From Anoxybacillus tepidamans PS2 (GTDB lineage Bacteria > Bacillota > Bacilli > Bacillales > Anoxybacillaceae), in NCBI RefSeq assembly GCF_000620165.1, contig NZ_KK211085.1, forward strand, positions 62,001-126,000: a stretch of DNA of 64,000 bases. The letters are read 5' to 3'. This document shows, one piece after another, positions 37,818 to 48,324 of the stretch. Position numbers and translations under genes: made by a program. Position 1 is the first letter of the stretch. Each line of letters starts with the position of its first letter. The notes below the pieces were generated by a model, which saw nothing but the letters and a program-made list of their open reading frames with translations, ran no database searches and was not told the DNA's origin.

Positions 37818-38637
37818 TTTGACGTACCATCGTCCATCATCTATTTCAGAAGCCGTTCAGTTATTTGAACAAATCCAAAAACAAGGAAAAACGCCGCTCT
37901 ATTACAACGGCGGAACCGAAATCATCACGTTGTCGCGCCTCAATCTCGTGTTTGCCGATGCCGTCATTGATATTAAACACATTCCCGAATGCCGCGTGCT
38001 AGATAGGAAACAAAATGAATTAACGCTAGGGGCGGCGCTTTCGCTCACCACCATTGAGGAGGCCAATCCCTTTCCTTTGCTAGCAAAGGCAGCAAGCGAG
38101 GTCGCCGATCATACTGCACGCAATCAAATTACGCTCGGCGGCAATGTATGCGGCCAAATTTTTTATCGCGAGACCGTGCTTCCGCTTCTGCTTGCCGATT
38201 GTGACGTTGTCATCGCCGGCAAAAGCGGCCTTCGCCAACATTCGATCCATGAAGTATTCGATCAACATATCCGTTTAGAACCGGGAGAATTTCTCGTCCA
38301 AATCAAAGTGGATCCTATCTACACAACAATGCCACATATCCATATAAAACGGCGAAAACAAGGTAACGTCGGCTACCCACTTGTCACCGTCTCCATGATA
38401 AAAAAAGAAAGGGATCTTCGCGTCGCCTTTAGCGGCGTCTGTCCATTCCCGTTTCGGTCACAAGCGGTAGAAGAACAATTAAATGCACGGCACCTTCCTA
38501 TCGAGACACGCATCGTCCGCGCATTGCAACAGTTGCCTGAACCGATTTTAGATGATGTTGAAGGATCTGCGGAATACCGTCTATTTGTGCTCAAGAATAT
38601 ACTGACTGACATGCTCATCGCACTTGAGGAGGGATAG
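37804..38637 (+). CDS. pucC: Xanthine dehydrogenase FAD-binding subunit
   Basis: Passes electrons from the Fe-S centres to NAD+ through FAD. It has 277 residues, equal to B. subtilis PucC as I recall. FAD-binding features are YYNGGTEIITLSRL near 37-50, LGAALSLTTIEE and the second site HTARNQITLGGNVCGQIFYRE near 107. ATG 37804 is used since AAAGGTGAAC lies just upstream; the preceding in-frame codons belong to pucD. It overlaps pucD by 14 nt. Confidence 0.92.
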   Translation: MIPFDLTYHRPSSISEAVQLFEQIQKQGKTPLYYNGGTEIITLSRLNLVFADAVIDIKHIPECRVLDRKQNELTLGAALSLTTIEEANPFPLLAKAASEVADHTARNQITLGGNVCGQIFYRETVLPLLLADCDVVIAGKSGLRQHSIHEVFDQHIRLEPGEFLVQIKVDPIYTTMPHIHIKRRKQGNVGYPLVTVSMIKKERDLRVAFSGVCPFPFRSQAVEEQLNARHLPIETRIVRALQQLPEPILDDVEGSAEYRLFVLKNILTDMLIALEEG

Positions 38638-38640
38638 TCA

Positions 38641-39117
38641 ATGATACGGGCACCGAAATGTGAGATGACGCTTATGGTTAATGGAGAAAAGCATTCCATC
38701 GTCGCCCGCCAGGCTGACACATTGCTATTTGTTCTGCGCAACTATCTCGGCTTAACAGGATCGAAACCAGGCTGCTTAAACGGCGACTGCGGGGCATGTA
38801 CCGTATTAATTGATGGGACGCCAATTAAATCGTGCATGATATTAGCCATCGAAACAATCGGAAAATCGATTACCACTATCGAAGGATTGCATGATGCTCC
38901 AATTCAACGCGCATTTGTCGAACAGTTTGCTTTTCAATGCGGTTATTGCACTCCCGGATTTATCATGAATGCTCACGCTTTAACTGAACATCGTCCTGAT
39001 GCCGATGACGAAACTATTCGAAAGTGGCTAGAATCCAATATTTGCCGCTGCACAAGCTACCGTGAAATTGAGCAGGCGGTCAAGTCGGTCCTAGCAGAAG
39101 GACAGAAACAAGAATAG
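38641..39117 (+). CDS. pucE: Xanthine dehydrogenase 2Fe-2S subunit
   Basis: Small electron-transfer subunit with two [2Fe-2S] clusters in 158 residues. The N-terminal ferredoxin-like cluster is GCLNGDCGACTVLIDG plus a later Cys in IKSCMIL. The helical domain has QCGYCTPGF and ICRCTSYREI. It follows pucC by 3 nt and closes the operon A-B-D-C-E. A strong terminator follows. Confidence 0.94.
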   Translation: MIRAPKCEMTLMVNGEKHSIVARQADTLLFVLRNYLGLTGSKPGCLNGDCGACTVLIDGTPIKSCMILAIETIGKSITTIEGLHDAPIQRAFVEQFAFQCGYCTPGFIMNAHALTEHRPDADDETIRKWLESNICRCTSYREIEQAVKSVLAEGQKQE

Positions 39118-39120
39118 CCT

Positions 39121-39154
39121 AGCCTTTCCTGCCAAACTGGTAGGAAAGGCTTTT
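39121..39154 (+). terminator. Terminator of the puc operon
   Basis: AGCCTTTCCT and AGGAAAGGCT with an 11-nt loop, then T4. After it, to 39405, lies an AT-rich gap with one hairpin (AGCTCGAG at about 39271 and CTCGAGCT near 39288) and no ORF. Confidence 0.8.
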
Positions 39155-39405
39155 ACCATAGTACAAGCACGATCATGCGTTCACCGGAAAAAAAGAATCG
39201 TAGGACCGATAAAAAAAACCATAATATAAAAAACAGAAATTCTTATCCATGTATGCTACAAAAGCAAGAGCTCGAGCGGATATACACTCGAGCTAGCGGC
39301 TGCTTCAATATAATAACCGAAATTTACACAAACCAATCGCACTAATATGGTACAAGCACTGTATCAAGGACGATCGCCAAACATATCTTATAATAGCTTT
39401 ATAGC

Positions 39406-41399
<1,994 letters not shown>

Positions 41400-41442
41400 G
41401 GAATCGTCAAATAGCGCAAAGTATATACGATACTCCCACTAC

Positions 41443-41540
41443 CTACTTCCCTACGCTGGTATAACCCAGATCAGGTTCAAAGGGTCAAAGAACTTTAGCG
41501 CGTTCTTCTCTCAGTCCAAGCTATTGGACTCCCCTAGTAG
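41443..41540 (-). promoter_or_regulatory. TPP (THI-box) riboswitch aptamer
   Basis: Read on the minus strand: CTACTAGGGGAGTCC, CTGAGAG, then ACCCTTTGAACCTGATCTGG and ATACCAGCGTAGGGAAGTAG. These are the conserved THI-box segments. P1 pairs CTACT with AGTAG. Bound thiamine pyrophosphate should favour the terminator. Confidence 0.96.
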
Positions 41541-41569
41541 ATGAGTTGTTAATGTATTCTTTTTTGGAA

Positions 41570-41598
41570 ATTTTATCATAGACGCCCACTAATGTAAA
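41570..41598 (-). promoter_or_regulatory. SigA promoter of thiC
   Basis: TTTACA (41593-41598) and TAAAAT (41570-41575) on the minus strand, 17 bp apart, 30 bp before the riboswitch. Confidence 0.7.
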
Positions 41599-41775
41599 TA
41601 GAATTTTATCCACATATGAATACAAGCGGATGCGGTCCTTTTCATTTTTACAGCAAAAACAAAAAATCTTTCGACTGCCGAAAATAGAGAATTCGCCCCT
41701 ACGTATAAAATAGTTACTAGTATACTATAAGTTCAATCGAATGCAAATTTCATTTCATCGGTAAACTTCCGCCAG

Positions 41776-43029
41776 CTACACGGTGAATTTATTCAATAAT
41801 TCCTTCATCTCTTCAGCCATTTTGCTTAGTGACGCAGCAGATGAGGAAATCTCTTCCATAGACGCTATTTGCTCTTCATTCGCTGCCGAAATATTCGTTG
41901 ATCCTTTAGATGACTGTTCTACAATGGCAGTAATGCTTTCAATCGAGGCAGCGACTTGCTGGGCGCTTTTTGTCATTTGCTGAATGACTGATGAAACCTC
42001 TTCAATTTGTTCATTGACCCCGTTAATCGACTGACGAATTTGCTCAAACGAAAGCCCGGCTGTCTGTACCGCATGAAGCCCTTGTGACACTTCGCCCGCC
42101 ACCGTTTTCATCGACTCAATGGCAGTTTCCGTTTCTTTTTGAATGTCGCCAATAAGCTGTGTAATTTGTTGGGCAGAGTTAGCCGATTGTTCAGCCAGTT
42201 TTCGCACTTCATCAGCTACAACAGCAAAGCCTTTTCCTTGTTCTCCCGCCCTCGCCGCTTCGATTGCCGCATTCAATGCCAACAAATTCGTTTGCGACGC
42301 GATACCTGTGATGACTTGCGTAATTTGACCGATTTCATTGGAACGCTCTCCTAACCCTTTCACAACTTGTCCAAGCGATTGTACATGTTCATGGATGAAG
42401 CGCATTTGTTCTTCCATTTTTTCAATCGACTGTTTTCCGTCGGCGGCTTTCAAGAATGTTTCCCCCGCATCGGTAGATACTTGTTTTGTGTTGGCAGCCA
42501 CCTGGACTAACGCGTGGGAGATATGTTTCATTGAGCTCGATGTTTCTTGCGCCATCTTTACTTCCTGTTCTGAATTCGAGGCGATGTCTTCCATCGTTGT
42601 CGCAATTTGCTCCGTTGCTTTTGTTGTTTGCTCTGCGATATGGGAAAGCTGTTCAGAAAATAACGCCATATCGCTCGAATGACGTTTCATATTTGCCATA
42701 ATGCCGCCCCATGTTTCAACCATTTCATTTATATGGAGTGCGATCGGTTTTAACTCTCTGACATGGTCAACAGACACGCGCGTCGATAGATCTCCCTCTG
42801 TTATTTTTTCTAAATGTGCATTAATAATTGCGATCGGCGCAATAAAGCGCCGGTAATTTAGGGCGGCCGATAAAATGCCAAGGATCACTCCAAATAGCAC
42901 CGTTCCTGCCATCGTCCACCAGAATGCCGAACCATGCACCCCATTCCCGAAACATACTCCAAACCCGATGAGCGCGGTGCCTGGAATGACAACAGCTAAA
43001 GTACGTATAATATAACTATGTAATGACAC
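41776..43029 (-). CDS. Methyl-accepting chemotaxis protein without a large sensor domain
   Basis: A 417-residue receptor. Two TM segments (about 9-30 and 34-58) are separated by only a few residues, so there is almost no extracellular sensor. A HAMP domain follows ([21 protein letters not shown]), then the signalling hairpin with [32 protein letters not shown] and [15 protein letters not shown]. It may sense membrane state or work through a partner. The start is GTG 43029 with GGAGGGGAAAGAAG upstream; an extended -10 (TGGTATAAT) lies about 60 bp before it. No flagellar genes are nearby. Confidence 0.87.
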   Translation of the reverse strand: MSLHSYIIRTLAVVIPGTALIGFGVCFGNGVHGSAFWWTMAGTVLFGVILGILSAALNYRRFIAPIAIINAHLEKITEGDLSTRVSVDHVRELKPIALHINEMVETWGGIMANMKRHSSDMALFSEQLSHIAEQTTKATEQIATTMEDIASNSEQEVKMAQETSSSMKHISHALVQVAANTKQVSTDAGETFLKAADGKQSIEKMEEQMRFIHEHVQSLGQVVKGLGERSNEIGQITQVITGIASQTNLLALNAAIEAARAGEQGKGFAVVADEVRKLAEQSANSAQQITQLIGDIQKETETAIESMKTVAGEVSQGLHAVQTAGLSFEQIRQSINGVNEQIEEVSSVIQQMTKSAQQVAASIESITAIVEQSSKGSTNISAANEEQIASMEEISSSAASLSKMAEEMKELLNKFTV

Positions 43030-43099
43030 CTTCTTTCCCCTCCAAGCTGTATTTTCAGTAAATTAAGAATTTATATAATTATACCATTTATTCCTCATA

Positions 43100-43399
43100 G
43101 AGTGGAAGAATATTTTTATTACAGTATATTTTTGAAAAACGACATAATAAATGATAAGCAAAATAGATTCCACTTTTTTATTTTACAAATATAATGAAAT
43201 ACTTAATAAAACAAATGGTGTTGCAAAGCTGTGTTAAAAGCGTGAAGTTATGTGTAAGAAGTATACATAATTCAACATGTAGTTGATAGTGACAAAACGC
43301 ATACCATTGAGATTTTTTGATTCCCTTAGTTTTGAACTAAATGAATACTCGTTCGATGTTAACAGACAGGCTCTGCTGCTGTTATCTAAATAGCACCTC
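43100..43399. other. AT-rich intergenic region
   Basis: Upstream region of the chemoreceptor and downstream flank of the transposase relic. Apart from the -10-like TGGTATAAT close to the chemoreceptor, no gene or clear site was found. Confidence 0.4.
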
Positions 43400-43775
43400 A
43401 AAAACGTTAGAATACACGATCTTAGGTATCGTTCCGTTGGCTCTTTTGGTTTCGAAAATTCAAGGCAGACACCAAAAAGATCCCCCCATGTTCTGGATGA
43501 TATCCCGCACCTTTTTGCCTTCAATAGGCAACATCCCCTAAAACACATTGAATGTTACTGCCTTTGAAGACCGAAAAAATGCCCAATGCAATCGCAGTAT
43601 CATGTTGATTGGTGATGGTGAAACTACAATATAACATAACTCTTTCTGCGGTGTTTGTAAGATGAAGTTTATAGCCCCTTAAACCATTGGTAATAAGTCG
43701 ACATGCCTGCTTTGTTTGAAAATCGTATCTGTTACTTCTCAAATCCATACGATCCGGCAAGACAACACAAAACCG
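43400..43775 (-). pseudogene. Decayed DDE transposase fragment
   Basis: Minus-strand translation gives GLRGYKLHLTNTAERVM, then FTITNQHDTAIALGIF and VLGDVAY, the pattern of the central catalytic domain of IS4/IS5-type transposases (GYKLH..., TPANxHD..., DAGYD). The frame stops after VLGDVAY; shifted by one base it continues as EGKKVRDIIQNMGG. Further stops follow. N- and C-terminal parts are missing. It marks past insertion in this AT-rich patch. Exact ends are uncertain. Confidence 0.65.
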
Positions 43776-44113
43776 TTAAACACCTAGATCCTTTCAACAG
43801 TTGGACACGAGATTCCGAAAACCCTTTCTGTCGAAATTATAGTCTACTCACAAAAACGTCGATAGACGAGGAAATTAATTATATAAGAAATGCCTAAAAA
43901 AATAATTAAACGATGGAGAATTCAAATGAATCCCCTTAAAGAATCAAAATAAGTTTTTAGGAAACATTAGTGGTATAGGCAGTCTTATGATAGATAACAT
44001 AGTGTTGATCTAGAAATGGGAGGGATTCTATATATTGAAAGAGTGCGTTTAAAAAGCGGAGCAATGTCAGCCGTGTATAGCATGTTCTTCAATGAAGCTG
44101 GAAGCTATGACAG
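43776..44113. other. Intergenic debris beside the transposase relic
   Basis: No supported gene. Short frames occur on both strands, but none has a convincing ribosome binding site or family match. Parts may be further eroded insertion-sequence flank. Confidence 0.4.
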
Positions 44114-44172
44114 CCACCCCTTCGATTGTAATGTTTGGTTAATGCATATGATTTACAAAGGGGTGGTTTTTA
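44114..44172. repeat. Hairpin, possible insertion-sequence end or terminator
   Basis: CCACCCCTT (44114-44122) and AAGGGGTGG (44158-44166) pair perfectly across a 35-nt loop, followed by T5. It could be the terminator of a lost gene or an end of the decayed element nearby. Confidence 0.4.
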
Positions 44173-44350
44173 TGTTGTGTTTATGTAATAACTATGAGTT
44201 TTGCAACACGTGTTATCTAATTTTGTTAAAAATATACAATTTCCAAAGACACATTTTTTAGCATTTTTATTATCGAGTAAAATATTTCATTTAAGATAAA
44301 TAGAGACAATATCCTAAATTCTAACTTTTAATCCGAATTGCTTTTAAGCC

Positions 44351-45382
44351 CTATCTTATTTCGTAAACGTTAGCAAAATTTAAGAAAAATTTACTTTTCC
44401 TTCTTTTTATATCATTCAAGTGAATAAAGCTTTCTTCTCCCGGATTATTGTTAATTAACAAAAAAAACCGCTCTTTTCTCGATGAAATCATTTTCTTTGG
44501 AACAGGGATAATGAAATCCTGATTTCTTGGCTGCTCAAGCATATAAGAAAGAGGTTGTTTTCCCTTTACCCCATATATATTCCCCTCCATATCGAAAAAC
44601 ATAATCTCCTCCACTATTTTCTGCGGAACTTGATCAATTCTCACATACCTTACACTGCTCACTTCTTCTATTTTTAAAGGCTTGAAATCTTCATTTAACA
44701 GAATAACAGAAGGTAGACCAAATTCATTACTCTTACTGTTTTCTTTCTTAAATGTCTTCTGATCATCATCTAGTTTTATATGTGATGATATTTTAGAGAA
44801 ATCATTGTTGTTACTTTTACTTACTAACACTTTCGTTACAGGTATGTTGTTTGTAAAAAGTTGCTTTTGGTCTTTATCAATTAAAATTGGCAAATACTCA
44901 CTAAATTTATAATTATTTAATACAGGCACATCAATCGGAATTTTTAAAGATCCATTACCTTCCATCTGAATATCATAATACATATATTTTTTATGATTAA
45001 TAGAGAATTCAATAAATTTTTGATTATGGAAAATAAATAAACGAAAATGACGATTTCGATCTTTTAGACTATCAATAATAAAATCAAATGTGAATTGTTT
45101 CATTCCAGGTTTTAAAGAAACAACATCCACCGACTCATTATCAATCATCCACTTTTTTTTCAACTTCGAATCAACCTTAAATGAAGTTGCAGTGTCGGGA
45201 ATAAATCCAAGTTGCTCTTTAGCATTATCTGGTATAATGAAATGTTTGTTTTTCTGAAAAGAGATAGTGTGATCTGTATGCAAAGCTCGCGTATCTTCTT
45301 TTTTTACAAAATTACTACATCCCGAAAATAGAAATCCAAAAAATATAGCGAATGCTACAACTAAATACTTTTTTTGTCCCAT
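44351..45382 (-). CDS. Unrecognised lipoprotein, 343 aa
   Basis: Exported lipoprotein with signal peptide MGQKKYLVVAFAIFFGF and lipobox LFSGC, so the mature protein is probably tethered by a diacylglyceryl-Cys. The rest is soluble, Lys/Asn/Ile-rich and beta-like, without a motif I can name. A region near 80-150 (SVDVVSLKPGMKQFTFDF...RHFRLFIFHNQKF) may form a beta sandwich. ATG 45382 has AAGGAG ten nt upstream; a longer frame is poor. It follows the secreted-protein gene, separated by a strong hairpin. AT-rich codon use differs from most neighbours and suggests recent acquisition. Confidence 0.68.
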   Translation of the reverse strand: MGQKKYLVVAFAIFFGFLFSGCSNFVKKEDTRALHTDHTISFQKNKHFIIPDNAKEQLGFIPDTATSFKVDSKLKKKWMIDNESVDVVSLKPGMKQFTFDFIIDSLKDRNRHFRLFIFHNQKFIEFSINHKKYMYYDIQMEGNGSLKIPIDVPVLNNYKFSEYLPILIDKDQKQLFTNNIPVTKVLVSKSNNNDFSKISSHIKLDDDQKTFKKENSKSNEFGLPSVILLNEDFKPLKIEEVSSVRYVRIDQVPQKIVEEIMFFDMEGNIYGVKGKQPLSYMLEQPRNQDFIIPVPKKMISSRKERFFLLINNNPGEESFIHLNDIKRRKSKFFLNFANVYEIR

Positions 45383-45416
45383 TTTATTATTTTCTCCTTC
45401 CATTTTCACCTTGATG

Positions 45417-45447
45417 AAAAAGCTCAAAATGCTTCTGCATTTTGAGC
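45417..45447 (-). terminator. Terminator or attenuator inside the secreted-protein pair
   Basis: GCTCAAAATG and CATTTTGAGC, perfect 10-bp stem with a 6-nt loop, followed by T5 on the minus strand. It lies between the two genes and would lower expression of the lipoprotein. Confidence 0.75.
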
Positions 45448-45459
45448 TTTTAATTTTCA

Positions 45460-46011
45460 CTAAAATTTCATACTATCTCCTGTATCAGCCACAAAGGTAT
45501 TAGTAGAAGTTGATAATGTATGGTGGGAAGTAGCTCTATATTCCCAACCAGAAGACACACTGTTTGGATAATGATAGACTGTTGCTGTATCAGTAGATTT
45601 TCCAACACCAGAGTCTTTATTACTACCTATAGAAGTTCCATTAAGCATTAGCGTCGTAGTTACCCCGTGGGTTGATAAAGTAACTTTGCTCGTCGTTTTT
45701 CCAACAGCTTTTACTTCACTAACAGGATACCCTTGTGGAGTAATTGCTTTTACCCCTGAAGTTAATGAAGCCTCCGAGGCATAAATATATGTAGATCCTG
45801 TCCCCACTGTAGATATAGTAGTTGATCCTTGAGTAGTTACTTTGCCGTCTTCTACTACTGCTCTCAAATCTACTTCATTGCCATAAAGGGCTGCTTTTTC
45901 CCATAATTTAGAGACGTCATCTTTATTCTCTTTTGCAAAAACCTCTGCTGAAGAAGCATAAAGCAAAGAAGTAGACAAGATTACGCCAATTCCAAATCTT
46001 AAAGATTTCAT
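45460..46011 (-). CDS. Unrecognised secreted Ser/Thr-rich protein, 183 aa
   Basis: The signal peptide is KSLRFGIGVILSTSLLYASSAEVFA. The mature part of about 157 residues is rich in Ser, Thr, Val and Gly with alternating beta character (TTQGSTTISTVGTGSTYIYA, KTTSKVTLSTHGVTTTLML), has no Cys and ends VADTGDSMKF. No catalytic motif is visible. AAAGGGGATGATAAA precedes the ATG and a TTGATG-17-TATAAT promoter lies upstream. It may be a surface or matrix protein working with the lipoprotein. I do not recognise the family. Confidence 0.68.
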   Translation of the reverse strand: MKSLRFGIGVILSTSLLYASSAEVFAKENKDDVSKLWEKAALYGNEVDLRAVVEDGKVTTQGSTTISTVGTGSTYIYASEASLTSGVKAITPQGYPVSEVKAVGKTTSKVTLSTHGVTTTLMLNGTSIGSNKDSGVGKSTDTATVYHYPNSVSSGWEYRATSHHTLSTSTNTFVADTGDSMKF

Positions 46012-46047
46012 TTTATCATCCCCTTTTCTAATCCTTTTTTTACAAAA

Positions 46048-46076
46048 ATTATAAAATATAAAATATTAAACATCAA
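46048..46076 (-). promoter_or_regulatory. SigA promoter of the secreted-protein pair
   Basis: TTGATG (46071-46076) and TATAAT (46048-46053) on the minus strand with a 17-bp spacer in very AT-rich DNA. Confidence 0.65.
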
Positions 46077-46301
46077 CATTATTTTACATAAAATGATATT
46101 ATTAACTAATAATATTATCATTATTATTGTGAATAGTAGTAATCTGTTGTCAAAATATCTCACTGGTGCATAAACAGGAGCAACCCCCCTTTTTTGTAAA
46201 TGGTATACAGTTACCAAAAGCTTGAGCCAATAGAGGATAACACTGTGACTTCCAAATGGGTTGTTTTTTATGCATTGATTATGATCATTGCAACACGTTC
46301 A

Positions 46302-46334
46302 AAACAAAAAATGCCTACCATAATGGATAGACAT
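46302..46334 (-). terminator. Terminator of the DUF2935 gene
   Basis: ATGTCTATCC and GGTAGGCAT pair imperfectly and are followed by T6 on the minus strand, just after the stop. The gap 46077-46301 has no supported gene. Confidence 0.6.
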
Positions 46335-46340
46335 TCCCCC

Positions 46341-46772
46341 TCATCTCCCATATAGCAACACTTGCGCGATTCCGATAAAGTATTCTGATTCGCGAATGAT
46401 GTGGTTTAATACGACTTTAGCGGTCGGATTGTTTCTCACAGCTGCGCTTTCCGTTTTAATTTGCTGGCATAGCTTAATGAAATCCAGGCTTTGCTGCAAA
46501 CAGTAAGACACTAATTGCAGCGCTTGCTGTTGTAATTCGCTAGGCAAGTACGAACCGGCTCGCACGACCGATTCAATATAACGAACGATTTGTTGATGCG
46601 TAGCGGAAAGCACTTCCTCCCATTTTTTTAGAGCTTCTACAAACGGCTCTTCCAGCCCCGCAACGAGCTCCCGAATCACGACCGTATGCTCTTCTTCTTG
46701 ATGTTTCCAAAATTCCGCTTCATCCAAAATGCGCAGCGGCATTTGCTGGCCGTAATAAAACTGCATTCTCAT
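46341..46772 (-). CDS. DUF2935 family protein
   Basis: A 143-residue helical protein with the pattern AEFWKHQEEEHTVVIRELVAG near the N-terminus and IIRESEYFIGIAQ near the end, which fits DUF2935 as I recall. Clustered Glu and His (EEEHT, NHIIRESEYF) recall the ferritin-like or hemerythrin-like metal-binding bundles to which these proteins may be related. Function is unknown. It is short of a second repeat found in longer members. GGGGGGATGAGA lies before the start; an internal ATG two codons later is an alternative. Confidence 0.7.
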   Translation of the reverse strand: MRMQFYYGQQMPLRILDEAEFWKHQEEEHTVVIRELVAGLEEPFVEALKKWEEVLSATHQQIVRYIESVVRAGSYLPSELQQQALQLVSYCLQQSLDFIKLCQQIKTESAAVRNNPTAKVVLNHIIRESEYFIGIAQVLLYGR

Positions 46773-46861
46773 CCCCCCAATAGACCGTTCAATTTACTAT
46801 ATGGGGGACGACAAATAAATATGATTGAGCTCCTTTGGATTTATTTAGGAAATTGATATAT

Positions 46862-47278
46862 CTATTGTCCAATGGTAGCAGATCTCTCTTCGCATAACGC
46901 TTCAACGGTCGGGACATCTGCCGGAGCCCAGTGCAAAGCAGGAAGATCAGCGCGGGAAACCCATTTGATTTCCGCATGTTCCTTAGCAACTGGCACCCCT
47001 TCAATAATGGATGCCTTATATGTATGTAAACAAATAATCACCTTTCCGTTATCGTAGCGCGTTTCTGCTATTTTTTCATGTACTTTAATCAAACACCCTA
47101 GCTCTTCATAAATCTCTCGCACAAGCGCTTCTTCAGAGCTTTCTCCTTGTTCCACTTTTCCGCCAGGGAACTCCCACACATGCTGAAGTGACATCGTTTC
47201 CGAACGAAGAGCGCATAAAATTTCGCCTCGTTCATTTTCAATCACCGCTCCAACTACTAATAGCTCATTTTTATCCAT
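46862..47278 (-). CDS. NUDIX (8-oxo-dGTP-type) pyrophosphohydrolase
   Basis: A 138-residue hydrolase of the MutT branch. The NUDIX box is complete: GGKVEQGESSEEALVREIYEELG (positions about 39-61). VGAVIENERGEILCALRS at the N-terminus is typical of MutT and CTP/dNTP-cleaning enzymes. Likely substrates are oxidised or non-canonical dNTPs. ATG 47278 has AAGGAGAG nine nt upstream; the preceding TTG is not needed. It is a single minus-strand gene divergent from the broken dehydrogenase. Confidence 0.87.
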   Translation of the reverse strand: MDKNELLVVGAVIENERGEILCALRSETMSLQHVWEFPGGKVEQGESSEEALVREIYEELGCLIKVHEKIAETRYDNGKVIICLHTYKASIIEGVPVAKEHAEIKWVSRADLPALHWAPADVPTVEALCEERSATIGQ

Positions 47279-47380
47279 CAATTCACTCTCCTTAAAGTAG
47301 CTAGATTTATACTTTGCCTTTTTTTCGCATTTTATTTATTTTATAACTATAGCAATCCATAAGAAAGGGAGCAAATAGCG

Positions 47381-48247
47381 ATGATTGGTTTTATCGGTTT
47401 AGGCATTATGGGAAGTCGGATGGCCGAGAATTTACTAGACAAAGGCTATGATCTGATTGTCCATAACCGAACAAAAGAAAAAGCACTTCACCTTTTGGAA
47501 AAAGGAGCGAAATGGGCACACTCGCCGAAAGAGGTGGCCGAACAAGCTGACATCGTATTTACAATGCTCGCCAATACAAAAGCGGTGGAAGCGGTCGCAC
47601 TTGGGGAACACGGGCTTTTGCACAATTTTGGCAGATGAAAAATTTGGGTAGACTGCAGTACGGTTGACCCTCTATTTACCCGAAAAATGGCTGAAGAATG
47701 CGCTAAGCGAGGAATTCGTTTTTTAGACGCTCCCGTTGCCGGTTCAAAAATTCCGGCTGAAAAAGGAGAACTTGTATTTTTCGTAGGCGGCAAAAAAGAA
47801 GATTTAGAAGAGGTCAGACCGATGCTCAATGCGATGGGAAAAGCCATTCATCATGAAGGTGAGAACGGAAAAGGAACCTCCATGAAACTAGTTGTGAACC
47901 TTATGCTTGCCCATGCAATGGCCGCATTTGCTGAAGCCGTTACGCTCGGGGAAGCTCTTGGCCTAGATAAAGAAAACGTGGTCCATACACTCCTAAACGG
48001 CCCAACAGCGGCGCCATTTTTGAATGGAAAAAAAGAAAAAATCCTTCATAATCATTTTGCGACGGAATTTCCTCTTGAACATATGCAAAAAGATTTGCAG
48101 CTCATGTCACAGTCTGCTTACGAAAATAACATTTCTCTACCAATTACAAATACAATAAAAGAAATATATGGATTAGCGAAGCAGCACGGATTACATAAAG
48201 AAGATTTCTCAGCTATTTATCGATTTTTATCAACGAAAAGATCATGA
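47381..48247 (+). pseudogene. 3-hydroxyisobutyrate dehydrogenase-like gene with one in-frame stop
   Basis: NAD(P)-binding beta-hydroxyacid dehydrogenase, 288 residues if read through. The Rossmann start GFIGLGIMGSRMAENLLDKGYD is followed by VVNLML with the catalytic Lys in GKGTSMKLVVN and DAPVAGSKIPAEKGEL. A TGA at 47636-47638 interrupts the frame between HNFGR and KIWVDCSTVDP. No base is gained or lost, since the same frame resumes. Both halves look otherwise intact. A single GGA or CGA to TGA change would explain it; sequencing error or readthrough are possible. AAGAAAGGGAGC supplies the ribosome binding site. Confidence 0.82.
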
Positions 48248-48324
48248 ACCAGATGCCTGTCTCGTATGTTTGATGACAGGCACCGGCATATTCTTCATCA
48301 GGTTGATTGCAACATATAGCAACA

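Noticed and set aside
46008-46217. 69-codon hydrophobic minus-strand frame before the secreted-protein gene
   Set aside because: It occupies the promoter and ribosome-binding region of that gene and has no site of its own.
47636-47638. Selenocysteine recoding of TGA in the dehydrogenase
   Set aside because: The position is not catalytic, no SECIS-like hairpin directly follows, and no selenium genes are in view.
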